64,000 nucleotides of DNA from Rhinopomastus cyanomelas. Lineage: Eukaryota > Chordata > Aves > Bucerotiformes > Rhinopomastidae. A model generated the notes under the pieces. It was not told the DNA's origin and made no database searches. It saw only the letters and a list, made by a program, of their open reading frames with translations. The position numbers were made by a program, and so were the translations under genes. The DNA lies in the NCBI GenBank assembly GCA_013400115.1, contig VXBP01000353.1:123139-187138 (forward strand), in the 5' to 3' direction. Below, one piece after another: positions 35,193 to 47,887 of the stretch (the stretch's first letter is position 1; each line of letters starts with the position of its first letter).

Positions 35193-37576
35193 TTTCATAA
35201 TTATAATTCTAGACTCGACACTGAACAGCAAAACAGACTAGCAGCAACCCTGAGCAACATCAGACAGTTCTGTGGGCCCTGCGTGCAGTAGTTTCAGGAC
35301 ACTTAAACAAGTATCTTCAATCTCTATTCTCCCAAATATGGGTTTATCACATGTCACTCCAATCTCAAGTTACTTACATGAAAAATAACATCTGGATTGT
35401 TTTATGTTGCAGAAAACACAATTTCAGTGCACTATTGTGCCTTCTGAGTCTTTATCAGCTGAATGAAGAATTTCTCAGGTTATCTGTAATAGCATAATTT
35501 AACAGGGTTTTAGATGTGTGACTTGTTTATTTTAAAATACATTCATAATATATTTGACATCACTGTCACTACAGTTCAGGTTACACACTCTATGATACTG
35601 CTACTAAGAAAAAGCAGTTACAATAATATTTTTTTAAAGAAACACAAAATCAACAGGACTTGAACTCAAACAAAACAGGTTACCCTATAGATTATGGTAC
35701 AAGAAAACACAGCTATTCCACTATCTACAGAAGAGCTACCCTGTTGTTCCCTTAATGTAATAAAAACATTAGGAATTAAACAAAGAAATGAAACACTGAT
35801 GAGGAGAGGACGGAGTTCAAAGAAAGTGCACATTTCCCATGTTCACATGATCTATTGTGCATTCATAGACAGAGCCATGAAAAACAGACTTCGCTTACTA
35901 TTTGATTTGGTTTTGTACTAAGACAAGAAACACTTCCCTACTTTTGGCAGTAAACACTTCAATATCTTGGAAATCATAATGTAACTCACATATTTCAGAG
36001 AAAGAAGGGGAAAACCCATATCAGAGCCGTTAGCGATTCCACAGTAAATGGAAAAACACGCTAAAAACAGAGTTCCCACAGAACAAAAGAATATGTTTAG
36101 CTAAAGTATTCTTGGGGAGTTTGATGTTGCACTATATATTGTTTATGCATTTTGAGATTTACTGAAATAGTTATCCCTAATTTATTCTAATACAATCCTT
36201 TTGCTGTAAATCCTCAAGAGGTTACTGCTACTCTTTGATAGGATTTTTAGTAAACATCCAAGTAGAGACAAGTTTATGGAAATAACTTGCTTCTGACCCA
36301 TTAATCTGTCTTAGTTTCCCTACTTGTAAGAAGGAAAATGTATTTTTCTGGATGTTTCTTCAAAAACTGGATATTTCTTGTTCTAAACCTGACCAAAGTT
36401 ACAGACTGTCCTTCATCCTAGGACTGCAACTAAATTGAACATAAATTGCTCTACTAGTTTTCAAAAAAAAAAGGGACTAGTGTACATCCTTGTAGGCCTT
36501 AGTCAAAAGGACCAAAGGTTATTCTGCCCTTATAAGCCATAAAGAAGACCTTTTATTCTGAATTTAAGCTAAATTCATAAACTCATAACTACTTAAGTCC
36601 TATCAAGACCAAGGGCTTCTGCACATGAACAATAGCAGCAGAGCTTAAGCTAACACTGAGAAGTAGAAAGGCACTAATTCTGAGCAAACATTTCTGTAAG
36701 TAGTTAGGTTTAAGAGAAGAGTCACTTCTGGTAAACTGGTAGTTCATGTGTCATCTAACATTTCTGTCACAGGGTTTAACTTGGCCAAGTCCAGATTTAT
36801 CTTTCAGAACTGAATTCAGCATTTTACTTGGCAAACTGTTTTCACTGCTTTATGACTGCCAAGAGGGTCGTAAAGCTTGCCCTTTGGACTGGCATTTTAG
36901 CTGTGTTCTATCCACACAGGGGAGTTTTAGCAATGGGCTGACCCTGATTTTTACCAGTGCCCACTATCAAAAATTCTTCCCGGAGTCATCTCACTTCTCG
37001 CACTTGTTCTGCCAGGGCAGACCTAGCAGATCTCAATGCTCCCAGAAAAAAAAAAACTAGACAACACCATATCATAAAAAGGCTTCCTGATTTATTTATT
37101 TTGTTCAGTTATCTGTTGAACCAGTCTAGATGCAAATTTTTACATTATTTCTGTGGCATCCCTTCTACCATGATATTCCAAAGTGACTGAACTTCCTTCA
37201 GGTATCTTCTGTTATTCCTGCCTCTCAGTGTCTATACAGTCCACAGTAAACAGAGAAATCTGCTTTACACAACCCAAACATTGTGTAAAGATGTTGGCAC
37301 AGAGCTGAACTGGACATACCCTGACTTTTACCTCATCTAGAAGCACATAAACACCCAGTTCTTAACTGGTGTACACTTGCAGCCAGTTGACTAAGGGAAG
37401 GATCAAACTGCTTATGTCTGCCTACAGCCTGCTTCTTGTTTTCAAAGTCACACAAGTGACATGATGTGAAAGAATAATTTTGGATACCAATGTCAAAACT
37501 GTAGTTTTTTATTTTCAGTTTGACAGTTTTTAGAGTTCTGGTGTTTACTTACTTATATACAATAAATCCCATTAAA

Positions 37577-37678
37577 TCATAGAATCATTATGGATCGGAA
37601 GGGACCTTGAAAGATCATCTAGTCCAATCCCCCCACCATAGCAAGATCACCTAGACCAAGCCACACAGGAACATATAA
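37577..37678 (-). mobile_element. CR1 LINE 3' end
   Basis: Terminus followed by GGATCGGAAGGGACCTTGAA and AGATCATCTAGTCCAATCCC, ending at CACACAGGAACATAT. Close to other young copies here. Confidence 0.92.
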
Positions 37679-38875
37679 AGTATTTAAGTTACTTACAGGA
37701 TAATACAAGGCAGCACAGAATCCCAGCAAAGATTGTTAGTATCAAATACATTACATTTACTGCCTCTCAAATCCTGCACTTCCAGGGTGAAAGCTAGAGC
37801 ATAGGGGGACTTCTGTACAGTACACAGACACAGAGGCTGAGTCAGACTTTACATGCTAAGTGAAGATCCCTCAAGTTCTCAGAAGGAAATGTCAGGCAAC
37901 ATGTTATGTAAAGTTTCATCCTCTGGAGATGAACATTGTGAATCAGGTACCTAACATATCTCTAATGCTTTAGCTAATAAGATACATAACTGAAATTGGC
38001 AGTCCTTACTACCTTGCTGTGATTCTGAAGATACCATATCTACTACTTTCTGTGGAATGCTGAGTAGCTTTCATCTGCTCAGTCAGTTGTGTTGTTTCAA
38101 TTCCAACTGGGATTTGGGAGTTGCTTGTCTAAGCGCCTGTAACTTGTGGCTTTGGGCACCTTCAGGTAAGTGCAAGTTTTAAGCATCACAGAAGGCAGAA
38201 CTGTAGCCAGCTAGGCAATAATCAGATTAAACAAAGGAGTACTGAAGAGGCTTAAGCAAAGACAGAGCAAGAGTTACTAAACATGATTTTTTAATTGCAG
38301 CTTTGAACTTTGCTGTTTGAAGCTCCTTCAGAACACTTGGAGTTGGCCTGTGTATTCAAAGGGCTACAAAAGAAATATTGTTCTCTAATTGTTGATTACA
38401 ATCTGAAACACTGATAGCAATGCACATGTGACTAGTTTGTGCAGAGACCAATATCTGAGGACAGCATGATTGGGACATAATTACATGGCTTGGTTTCTAA
38501 ACTGGTTTTGTCTAGATCCTCTCCAACTCTTACAAATATTAACGTGTAGTTAAAAAAACAGAACATATTGGCAGATATATCCTGTAACAGTCAGTTAGGA
38601 TGGTGACTGTGTTCCAGACAGAGTAGTATCACTTTCAGTTTATACATACACAAGGAATTATAAAACTTAGAGTTACTTCCCTTGCTCATTTTTATTTATT
38701 TTTAATTTTTTTAAAGTTATCACTGCGAGCCAATATAAACTTAGCATCTAGGATCTTAATTCAATAAGGAGAAACTGAAAACTTCTAATAGCATTTATCC
38801 CAGCAAGTTACTGGGAATCTTGACTGTTCCCAAGAAAAAAATCAGTAGGAAAATTAGATAAAACAAGATCTATGA

Positions 38876-39456
38876 CAGAATCAAAGAATTACAGAATTAT
38901 TAAGGTTTTGAGAGACCTAAAAGACCACCAGGTCCAATCATCAACCCAATGCCACTATGCCCACTGAACCACGATTCCAAGTGACACATCGACGCATTTT
39001 TTTAACACCTCCAGCAACAATGACTCCACTACCTCCCTGGACAGACTGGTCCAATACCTGACCACTCTCAGTGAAGGTATTTTTCCCGTCTAGGCACAAT
39101 TTGAGGACATTTCCTCTCATTCTATTGCAAGTGACCCAGGAGAAAAGACCAACCCTCACCTGCCTACAACATCCCTTCAGGTAGTTCTAAAGAGCAATAA
39201 GGTCTCTCCTCAACTTCCTTTTCTCCAGACTAAATAACCCCAGATTCCTCAGCCACTCCTCATAAAACCTAACCTCCATGCCCTTCACTATCTTTGTTGC
39301 TCTTCTTTGGACCCACTCCAGCATCTCAAAGTCTTTCTTGTATTGATGTGTCCAAAACTGAACACAATACAGCTAGTGCTGAATATAGGGGGACAATTAC
39401 TTCTCTAGGCCTGCTGGCCACATTGTTTCTGAAGCAGGCCAGGATGCTGTTAGCCA
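38876..39456 (-). mobile_element. CR1 LINE fragment
   Basis: A diverged terminus (AAAGAATTACAGAATTATT), then CCTCCCTGGACAGACTGG, TTTCCTCTCATTCTATTGC, CTTTGGACCCACTCCAGCA and GGCCAGGATGCTGTTAGCC. Interrupted by small gaps. Confidence 0.88.
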
Positions 39457-40814
39457 AAATGAAGTCAAACGCTGAAAAGAATTGCTTCAGCAGGTTTTTC
39501 TATGCTATTAATATTTTCTCTGCTATATTGGTACGGAGCTGATCTTGTACTCTTAAGAGTTTGAGTGGACTTGCAGTCCTAATTCTTTTTCCCCATTATC
39601 CCACATTCTTTCAAGGGAAAGTTTTCGGAAGAGGGATCAATGCCACACACCACTGTAAGTAATTTTCTCTTAATTGTGTACACTGAGGTAGAAGAAAAAC
39701 ATGAAAGTTGGCAGAGTCTCTTCTAATACATCCCCCTCTAGATAAGAGGCACTTGTGGTCATGGCCTGCATTACCTGCTAAATGAACAGAATCTAACAGA
39801 GCTGGGTAGAGGCACAATGCTGCTGACTGCAGACATAGCCATGTCCTCACTGTAGGAGTAGGAATCAGCAGCACCAATAAACACCTCTCCTTTCCTCTCC
39901 CTAATCAACCCAGGACTATAGGCATCCTCTATAGTCAAAGTAGGACCTTTGATTGGAAACTATAGTTCAGTGTTTACATGTAAGATGAAGGGAGAAATCC
40001 ACAGTAATTTATCTGATCTCATTAACGTGTAAGATTTTAGGATAAGCTTAGAAATAACAAACATAGAAGTGGAGGATGCTCCCCTGGGTTCAGGAAAAAA
40101 AAAAAGTATCTCACTTTTCATTGGGTTCTTCACAGCTAGTGATAAGATCAGACTAACTTCTTTACTAGAGCCTTCTGCTTAAGGCTTTGGTGCTTTTACC
40201 TACTTAAGTGTCTAAATGAGCTGTCATTCAGTAGACTTTATCCTCTTCTAGCATCCTGTTAGTTTTCAAGAAAGATGTTATTTGGGTAAGTCTTCTCCTC
40301 AGGTTCTTCCTACTTTTGAAGTCCTGAAAACTAATGTTTCTGCTAGGGCCCTGTCCTAGTGCATTATTAGGAACAGGAGGAAAAAAAGGAAAAATATAAA
40401 TGTGGTTCCGCCCTGCTCACTATAAAGTAGACCTTTTATACTTTCTTTATAACCAACATAGGGCATATTCCACTTAATTACAACATAAAAACCTAAGACT
40501 TTTAATCTTTATTTGTTAACCTCTGCAGCTGTGCCTGTTCCACACCTATACCAGCTCCTCCTGCAGAAGCAGCCACAAATGCTCAGTAAACCCACAGGTT
40601 AACTAATAAACCTTTTCTCTGCCAGTGACAGATAATGACAGTCTAGGTGTACATCCAATTACACATTGTTTTACGAAACAAAGAACAATCTTAACAAATC
40701 CATCTCCTTAAAAAGCAATGCTTTGCAGTACATGCAATCTAGTAGGGAGTTTACATTATATTTGATACACAGTGTGCTGGGAAATTCTCAGTTCAGCTAA
40801 GAGTGATGTAGATT

Positions 40815-41146
40815 CATTCATGTTTATAAATATGTGAAAGGTGGGTGTCAGGAGGATGGAGCCAGGCTCTGCTCAGTTGCTTCTAATCATAGGACAAGGG
40901 GTAACGGGTGAAAGCTGGAACATAGGAGGTTCCATCAATATGAGAAGGAACTTCTTCACGGTGAGGGTGATGGAGCACTGGAACAGGCTGCCCAAGGAGA
41001 TTGTGGAGTCTTCATCTCTGGAGACCTTTAAAACATATGTGGATATGTTCCTGTGTGACTGGATCCGGGTGATCCTGCTGTGGCAGGATTGGACTAGATG
41101 ATCTTTTGAGGTCCCTCTCAATCCCTGACATTCTGTGATTCTGTGA
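40815..41146 (+). mobile_element. CR1 LINE 3' fragment, well preserved
   Basis: TGTTTATAAATATGTGAAAG, GGTGTCAGGAGGATGGAGCC, GGGTGATGGAGCACTGGAAC-like blocks and a complete ATTCTGTGATTCTGTGA end. It serves as an in-window reference for the 3' region; the 86-codon frame here comes from it. Confidence 0.95.
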
Positions 41147-43364
41147 AACATAAGGAACCAGTCAAACAGGTGACAGCAGAGTAGTTGGAAGGACAATGTC
41201 AAGACAGAGGGAAGTTCTTAGTGAGTGTTTCTGAGTACGCTATTAATATCAGTCTTATTAATATTTCCATTCATAATCCTGATAGCAAAAGCTACCATGT
41301 GATTACAGAACATCCAAAGATGAGAACATGATACAGTAAGAAACTAGTCACGTTGATTACCAAAATAACTGCTCTGAACTAAAATGCTAAGAACATGATT
41401 TTTAAGACAAATGAATTCTGCTCTAACTGAAATCTGCTGGTAGACTACACCGGAAAATGAAAGATGTAAGTAACCTCGTGAAGCCACAGAAACTAAATTG
41501 CTGTGATGTACACACATACAATGTTCATCAAAGGCATTCAGCACTGTAGTGTAGTCACTAATGTGGCTGAACAAGGTCTTGCATATAATTTCAGTAAACC
41601 ATGATCAAACAAGGTGAAATCTTAAAAAGATCTAGACAAGAAGTATGAGAGTAAGGAAGGAAAGTAATATTTGTCAGAAAGCTTTGATTTATTTAGTTGT
41701 CAAATGGAAGGCTTAGAGATGACATTAGTGCATTCTAGGTCTACATCAAAGAAAATATAAGGCAGAAGACAAAGAATCTTTTCAGCTACAGATGCTGTCA
41801 AGAGAAGATCAAGTGCATCTAAAACATATCTGTGATACATGTGGGCAAAACATTAGACTCCTAATAATAAGAAAAATTCTATTTGGAGCATCCTGCCAGT
41901 GATTCAGCTGGATTTTAAATTAGGTTTATTAGTTTACAAGTGAGATTAGATGCTATTGACCAAGAAGACATTGAAATAAACTTGTCAACCAGTACTTTCT
42001 TCCTATTATTAGAAAAAGAATGTGTCTCAGGCAACTTGTGGAGTAGTTTTGTGATAACTGCCAATTGAGTATCATCAATAGGTCTATTAATATAAACATT
42101 AACATCTAGCTTGGAGACTGTCCTGGTAAAATCTGACAATTTCTTTTTTCTTCTCAGCAAATTGAAGTGAAATCTATGATTCTGTGATTGTATGAATTTC
42201 TCCAGGCCATATGGTTAGGAATTCTGGCCTCTTTCTGCATTTCTGACACACGCAATAATCTATCATGAATGTGAGGAAGCATGTACTGATGAACAATGAA
42301 AAATTTGAAAAGCAGAAATTGTATAAAGAAATGGCAATGTGCAGCAGCTCTGAGCTATCTGCCTCTTTTGCATTAAACCGTGTCAATGTGGAGACTGTGA
42401 ATGATTTGGTTGGAACATCTGCATGGCTGATGGCCATGCATCACTGTCTTCTTGAAAGCTATTTTTAGCAAGTGGTGGGCTGTTCTGAAGTGGAATTATT
42501 TTTATGGACAATCTTGATGGTTGTTCCCAACATTATTACCGACTTGGAGGTGTGTTTACACAGCTCACCTCAAAGCCAGTACATACATTTGTATACATAC
42601 TTGCATGCTGACATGGTATGTCTAGAAAACCACTCCACATAAACATAGATGAACCATCCAAAGAGCTTCTGTTTACTGAGATAAGCCTACTCAAGTACTT
42701 GGAAAAACACAGCTTTGCTCTTGAAAAGGGGCTTGCAGTTTCTTGGTGCTCCTCTTTAGGTTGGATTTGGCTCAGCTGCTTACCCTCACAGCATCCAAGT
42801 GCCAGGGCAGAACATCAATATTCCTAGTTTTTGTGTTTCCTCAGTCTCTATTTCCCTCTACCCTCCTGCCTTACACTTCTCGGTTCCTTCCTCACTATCC
42901 ACCGCCCTTGGAGCAGCGCCCTGCCACAGGCCTGGACACGCACACAGGGCCTGCCAGAGCCGAGTTACCACGGAAGTTTCCCTAGCAGGGGCAGGCCCGC
43001 TCGGGCTGGCAACCTCAGGAGAACCCGCTGCCGAGAGCCCCCACCGGAGGTGGGCGCCGTCTCTGCCACCACCCGGCCTCCACGGAGCGCTCGGTTTAAA
43101 TATCCCTGAGCCTCCCTATCCCCAAAGGGGGATCTTCCTTGTCTTCTGTCCTTGGGGCAACCCAAAACCCCCGGGTGAAGTAGGAGGCGAGCGGAGACCG
43201 TCGTGGGAACCCGTGAGGCGTCCTGGCCCATGTGAGCCCCTCGTAATCCTTTGCCTCGCCCCGGACCAGAGCAGGCCAAGGTGCGGCCGCTGGAGGGCAG
43301 AGCGGGGCGGGGCGGCGGCGGGCTGGGGGCGGGCACTGCCGGGGCCGCGTCCCCGGCTCGGGAC

Positions 43365-43502
43365 ATGCCGCCGCGGCAGGAGGAGGAGGAGGGCGGCCGC
43401 GGCCGGGCCGGAGGAGGATCACGCTGCTGCAGTCGGGGCCGGGCAGAGAGGAAGAACGAGAGCTGCCGGGAGCGGCGGAGCGGCGCCAGGAGCAGCATGT
43501 AG
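43365..43502 (+). promoter_or_regulatory. Upstream ORF ending in an ATG-TAG start-stop, ARHGAP42 leader
   Basis: If transcription starts upstream of 43,365, the leader holds a 45-codon upstream ORF, beginning MPPRQEEEEGG and rich in Arg, Glu and Gly, that stops at 43,500-43,502. Its last sense codon is itself an ATG (43,497), so ATGTAG forms a minimal start-stop element 177 nt before the main ATG. No other ATG lies between the two. Another start-stop, ATGTGA, is at 43,230-43,235. Such elements commonly lower translation of the main frame. Whether they are in the mature mRNA depends on the unknown start site. Confidence 0.4.
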
Positions 43503-43678
43503 CTGGTGACAGCAACCGGAGCGGGCCGAGGCGGGCGTCGAGGGGGCCGGTGCAGCGGACCCGGGAGCCCCTCTGGGGAGGTGGAGGGGCTAACAGCCGC
43601 GCCTCGCCAATCCCTCGCGTTACCCCAGCGCCGAGTCCCGTCCTCAGCCGCTTGCTCGTCCCTCCGCCGGCCGCTGCC

Positions 43679-43832
43679 ATGGGGCTGCCCACGCTGGAGT
43701 TCAGCGACTCGTACTTGGACAGCCCTGATTTCAGGGAGCGCCTGAAGTGTCACGAGATCGAGCTGGAGAGGACGAACAAGTTCATCAAGGAGCTGATCAA
43801 GGATGGCAGCCTCCTCATCGGGGCTCTGCGCA
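43679..43832 (+). CDS. ARHGAP42: ARHGAP42 (GRAF3) coding exon 1, partial gene
   Basis: This is the first coding exon of Rho GTPase-activating protein 42, a BAR-PH-RhoGAP-SH3 protein that stimulates GTP hydrolysis on RhoA and, in mammals, restrains smooth-muscle contractility. The exon encodes 51 residues starting MGLPTLEFSDSYLDSP and ending DGSLLIGALR, the N-terminal start of the BAR domain. The paralogues read DGKSLISALK (ARHGAP26) and DGKNLIAATK (ARHGAP10) at that end, so ARHGAP42 is the best match. The ATG has a strong Kozak context (GCTGCCATGG). The exon stops after one base of codon 52, followed by GTAAGT, a consensus donor; a phase-1 break with A fits the Asn that follows in mammalian ARHGAP42. 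The open frame continues upstream to 43,550 but without an in-frame ATG, so translation should begin here. The remaining exons lie beyond the window. Family comparison is from memory, not from a search. Confidence 0.96.
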
Positions 43833-44189
43833 GTAAGTGGGGCCGGGGCCGGCGGGCTTGGGGGGCAGCTCCTTTTGTTTGAATGGGCGCCGGGCGCGGG
43901 CTCCCCTGCCGGCGGCTGCCCAAAACCGCCTCGGAAACTCCCTGCCCCCGCTCCCTCCCCGCCGCTCCTCCGCGCCCGGCCGGCAGTGGGGCCGGGGGGA
44001 GTCCCGGGGGAACGGGGGCGGTGCGGGGCCCTACCGCGGCCCAAGACCCTGCCCCGACACACCTCGGCGGGGACAGCAGTGGCACAGGGTGGTCCCGCCG
44101 GGGCTAGGGGCTAAAAAGACTCTCGGTGAGAGTCTCTGTACGGGACATGGGTCCCATGCTGGACCCCGTCTGCCAATTTAGTGTGTCTA

Positions 44190-44363
44190 CGGTCGTGAAG
44201 CGCTGTAGCAGGCTACCCAGAGAAGTTGTGGATGCTCTGTTCCTGACCAGGTTGGATGGGGGAGTCTGGGCAGCCTGATCTAGTGAGAGGTGCCCATGGC
44301 AGGGGTTCGTAACTAGCTGATCTTTAAGGTCCTTTTCAATCCAAATAATTCTGTGATTCTGAG
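44190..44363 (+). mobile_element. CR1 LINE 3' fragment at start of intron 1
   Basis: CTACCCAGAGAAGTTGTGGA, GACCAGGTTGGATGGGGGAG, GTGCCCATGGCAGGGGTTCG and an AATAATTCTGTGATTCTGAG end. Older subfamily; it sits just beyond the CpG island. Confidence 0.9.
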
Positions 44364-45231
44364 ATGCCCGTCAGAACTCGGCAGTGCAACATGTGAAAGT
44401 GCAATGGAATGAGGAAAGCTTACTTCTCACCTCCCCCCTCCCTCCTCATTTCCATGTAGTGTGTGAAGTTTTATGCATTTTGAAAGATTCTGAAAGAAAA
44501 AAATTGACATTTTGGTGCTTTTAAATCTCCATGCGTTGAGCTACCTGGGGCACAGTTCTTGTGCTTTGAAGAGCTAGCATGAAATGTAGATTGGGAATTC
44601 CTATAAGCATGGTTAGACACGGCTTGTCCTCTGCTTGCCATCAGTTTCTTCAGTCACTTTGGACCTTCCTTACCTGTTGCTCAGAAGTTTTACTTCAGGT
44701 AATGCAGCTTCTCATAGAGCAACAATACATGTTGAAGGAAAATAATTGCCTTAATCTTTAAAAATATCTACCACATCGACATGGTACGCTAGTCTCTGTA
44801 GGGTGAAGGATAGCAGCAGTATTAATCCTTATGTGGGTAAGGAGCAGATGTTATCATGGAACCTGACTGATACTAAGCTGCAGTCTAAACCCACATTTGT
44901 CTCTATACTTGAGAAAAGAGGTCAAGTCATCAAATAGATTTTTTTTGTCTATCAGAAGTATTGATTGTTAGTTGTTCTTGTTGCAGCACTGTTTCTTTCC
45001 AGGTATACAGTTTAGGCACAGTATCGCATTTACATAAAGTAGCTACTCTCTTTTTGAGAGTTTTTTAATGCAAATTCATGGACTTCTGGACACACCTGTT
45101 TTAGTGAGTAGCTGAATAGAAATAGAAGTCTAGTATCTTTTGTGAATTTGTATTAATTCAATAAATCCCTGTGTCCATGCCCACAGAATGTGGAGTGATG
45201 GAATACATAGAACATGTATGCATATATATAG

Positions 45232-45267
45232 TGTGTGTGTATATATATATGTATATATACACACACA
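45232..45267. repeat. TG/TA inverted repeat (hairpin) in intron 1
   Basis: A perfect 16-base inverted repeat: TGTGTGTGTATATATA at 45,232-45,247 and its complement at 45,252-45,267, separated by four bases. It arose from adjoining TG, TA and CA dinucleotide runs and can form a hairpin or cruciform. Confidence 0.95.
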
Positions 45268-45974
45268 TGTATGAACTCCATGGGACTTCTTTTCCCAGAG
45301 CAAAAGGTTTGGTTTTTATTTGTACTTTAAGCTTTTTCCTAAAAAGTTTTCTCCAGGAAATTTCAGCTTGTTTCAAGTAGTGAAAGTGTAAATTTAATGA
45401 AAACTTACTGTTGCACACCTGGTCTTGTAAAATCATGTGTGCAAACAGCAATGACAGGTTAGGATACCATGCAGGTAGTTTTTTTTATCTGGATTTGCAC
45501 TGGCAATTGGCTGCTTTTTGTTCCACATCAACTAGGAAAAAAACAAAACTTTGTTAGACCTTGGTTCTGAAGTGAGTAATCCCGTTATTTTTGTGAATAA
45601 TTATGATTACTTGCTGGATCTCCATCTGCACATTTAACATGTTAACATTCTTCTTCTCTTCAAGAAGCAATATATGATACTCTGTCTCAACTGATGACAA
45701 CTTAACTTGCAAGTTCTACAAACTCTTGAAACATTTTAGTTCAACTGTTCCTGTGTTTGCCACAATGTTTACTCTACTGCTGTGTGCTGTGGTGTCTTCT
45801 AGCCTTAGGAAAGTAAGTTCAGGTCGAGAGTAGTAAGAAGTATTTTGCATGCCTTTGTGGCCCTGACTTACACAGAACACTGCTTTAGTGCCTGTGTTGG
45901 GCCATCTGAGGAAATGTTGGGATTTTCCTCAGCAAAACAGAAATCCTGCTTTTATACTGCATGGGGTCTGGTGT

Positions 45975-46122
45975 GTCACAGTACCACAGTACATTAGGGA
46001 CTGGAAGAGACCTCAAAAGATCATCTAGTCCAATCTCCCTGCCTGAGCAGAACCACCTAGACCAAGTTGCACAGGAACATATCCAGGTGGGTTTTAAACG
46101 TCTCCAGATAAGGAGATGCTGC
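45975..46122 (-). mobile_element. CR1 LINE 3' end
   Basis: GGGACTGGAAGAGACCTCAA, AGATCATCTAGTCCAATCTC and GGTGGGTTTTAAACGTCTCC; ends at AGGAGATGCTGC. Confidence 0.92.
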
Positions 46123-47887
46123 AAGGACAGTGTACCTGTTATGACAACGAGCAGTATTGTGTGTTTCCTAGGGTAGAAAACTTCTCACTCCTTAAGGCAC
46201 AGTAGCTACCTCTAGTCAGTTTTAAAACTAGTGTAAGGTGTTGAATTTTTTTAAATATATTTTCCCAATTTCTTTTAATTGCTTTTGAAAATCTTTTCAA
46301 AGAGTGGAGTAGATACTTGATTTCAGTGATGAACTATAATGATTTGATTGTTGAATATTTAATAACTTACAAGCCCTGAAGAACAACACACATTATTTAC
46401 TATCTCTTTAGAGGATCTAACATTTTTCATTTTACATATAATTTTGGAGGATCAGTTCTCTTGAGGGGAAAAAGCTGCAGAACTTCATTAGAAGTGAGTT
46501 TTGGAACATGTCCTACCTGATCATTTTCACAGATCACAGAGGAGACAGTAAAGCCCACTTAATATAGTCAGAAAATACTCTGCTCCTTTAGTTTCCTACG
46601 TATAAGGTATTATATTAAACTAAAACATGCGGATGGTTTTTCAGGCAGAATTAAACACATACTGCAAAAGTTACAGAACAGGAATTTGCACACAATCCAG
46701 TATATAAGAAGTTGCCATAAAAATGCAATGTTTATAAGTACCTGGCAAGAGATTCCACATAAATTGAAGGTAGAACAAATACACTTAATGTGATATGCAA
46801 ACATCTTGCAAACATTTTAATTGGAGTAGTCCCAAGATAAGATCAGACTTAATTTCGATGTGGTTTTGCTACATTCATTTTGAAGACTGCTGCTCTCCTA
46901 AGTAGTACACAGAGCTGTAGTACTGTGTTCCATGAAGCAGCAGTTGACTATTGTGAATGCAGTGAGAACTGATAATGCCAGGAGTGATACCACATCCTCC
47001 TCAGCAGCTTTTGTCTAGAGCTTTTTGCACCATTTCTTTCTAAATATGCAGGAGTTTGGGAGTGCCCAAGAGAAGCATGGATTCTATGGTCCAGTTTAGT
47101 TAGATTTTGCCATCCCATTTATGTGGCCAAAATGCCTATTTCAGCCTTGTCCTACAGTAAGTGTTTGCAGTTTGAGACTACGTTTTGTTTTCCAGACCAG
47201 CTGATGTACTAGACACACTGCTGTCTCTTGCAATTCCTAGTTTATGCATGTGATAGTTATTCCTGTTACCTTACAAAGTTCTCTGTTGAGAATAGAGCTT
47301 TTAACAGATTTAACTCTGTGTGTGGGCACAATTAAGTAGGAGCATTAAGTTTTCTTTGGTGCACCTGGAGGAGGATTTCTTTGTTGCTAACTTAAGAATT
47401 AGGAAAAAAAGACTTTTTAGTAAAAATGATCTCTTGCTACAACTGGTCTTGATTAGTAGGGAAGTGTTGATTTCATCAATTTTTCAGGCCCCTTATTTAA
47501 TAGATATTTCAGGTGCATATTTAAGGTGCATTTGCTTAAATGCTTCAGGTAGTGAGGTCTGGCAGAAGCTGGACTTCTGAATCTGAATTGCAATGTTTTC
47601 TTTCTCATTTCTCCAACTTGTTTTCAGTTCAAACATCAAAGTCTGCTTTTCCTGTGCCTTTTGTTAGTAGCATATTTTGTAGCTTCCTTGTAGTTCCCTC
47701 GTGAAAAAACAACCTAGTCTAGGGCAATGTCACATAGATTTTCTATAATGAAATTTCCTATATATACTTGTATGCTTTAATTTCCATAATAAGCCTACAG
47801 TTCTGCCAAAATTATTGAATATTGTATTAAACAATCCATAAAAGTAACATGCCACTTGTACAGATGATCTCTTGGCTTATTGCTGTG

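Larger units (their letters stand above)
1..42900. other. Gene-poor, probably intergenic DNA upstream of ARHGAP42
   Basis: I find no functional protein-coding gene, rRNA, functional tRNA or CRISPR array here. All open frames are short and either lack family resemblance or fall in CR1 copies. In mammals the upstream neighbour on the same strand is CNTN5, but no contactin exon was recognised. Gaps in which I see no named feature include 40-1,515, 2,795-3,690, 4,160-5,745, 5,895-7,130, 7,865-8,535, 9,500-12,255, 12,440-14,265, 17,230-18,600, 18,700-20,790, 22,700-25,215, 29,557-33,160, 33,230-34,515, 35,195-37,575, 37,680-38,875, 39,460-40,815 and 41,150-42,900. Conserved enhancers could hide in these and would need alignment to see. 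Confidence 0.75.
42900..44120. promoter_or_regulatory. ARHGAP42: CpG island and promoter region of ARHGAP42
   Basis: Sequence composition changes sharply from AT-rich to very GC- and CpG-rich near 42,900 and returns to AT-rich after about 44,120. The island covers the upstream region, the 5' leader, coding exon 1 and the start of intron 1. It contains GC boxes that could bind Sp1-type factors (GGGGCGGGGC at 43,304-43,313; GGGGGCGGG at 43,325-43,333) and two NotI-type GCGGCCGC sites (43,283 and 43,393). One weak TATA-like string, TTTAAATA, lies at 43,095-43,102, but a dispersed CpG-island start is more likely. The transcription start cannot be fixed from sequence. Long frames on both strands here are a by-product of high GC. 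Confidence 0.85.

Noticed and set aside
41915..42468. Adjacent short frames on both strands as a possible DNA-transposon or small gene
   Set aside because: Neither translation resembles a known family, codon use looks random and no terminal repeats were found.
42799..43509. 236-codon plus-strand open frame across the CpG island
   Set aside because: High GC removes stop codons. The frame is low-complexity Arg/Ala/Gly/Pro-rich, has no recognised domain and is not in the ARHGAP42 frame.
43550..43678. N-terminal extension of ARHGAP42 upstream of the chosen ATG
   Set aside because: The frame is open but begins only with a GTG codon. The ATG at 43,679 has a strong Kozak context and gives the N-terminus known for the GRAF family.
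42965..44062. 365-codon minus-strand open frame over ARHGAP42 exon 1
   Set aside because: It is an antisense shadow of the CpG island and exon 1, with biased composition and no family resemblance. Bidirectional transcription is possible but the frame is not evidence for a protein.
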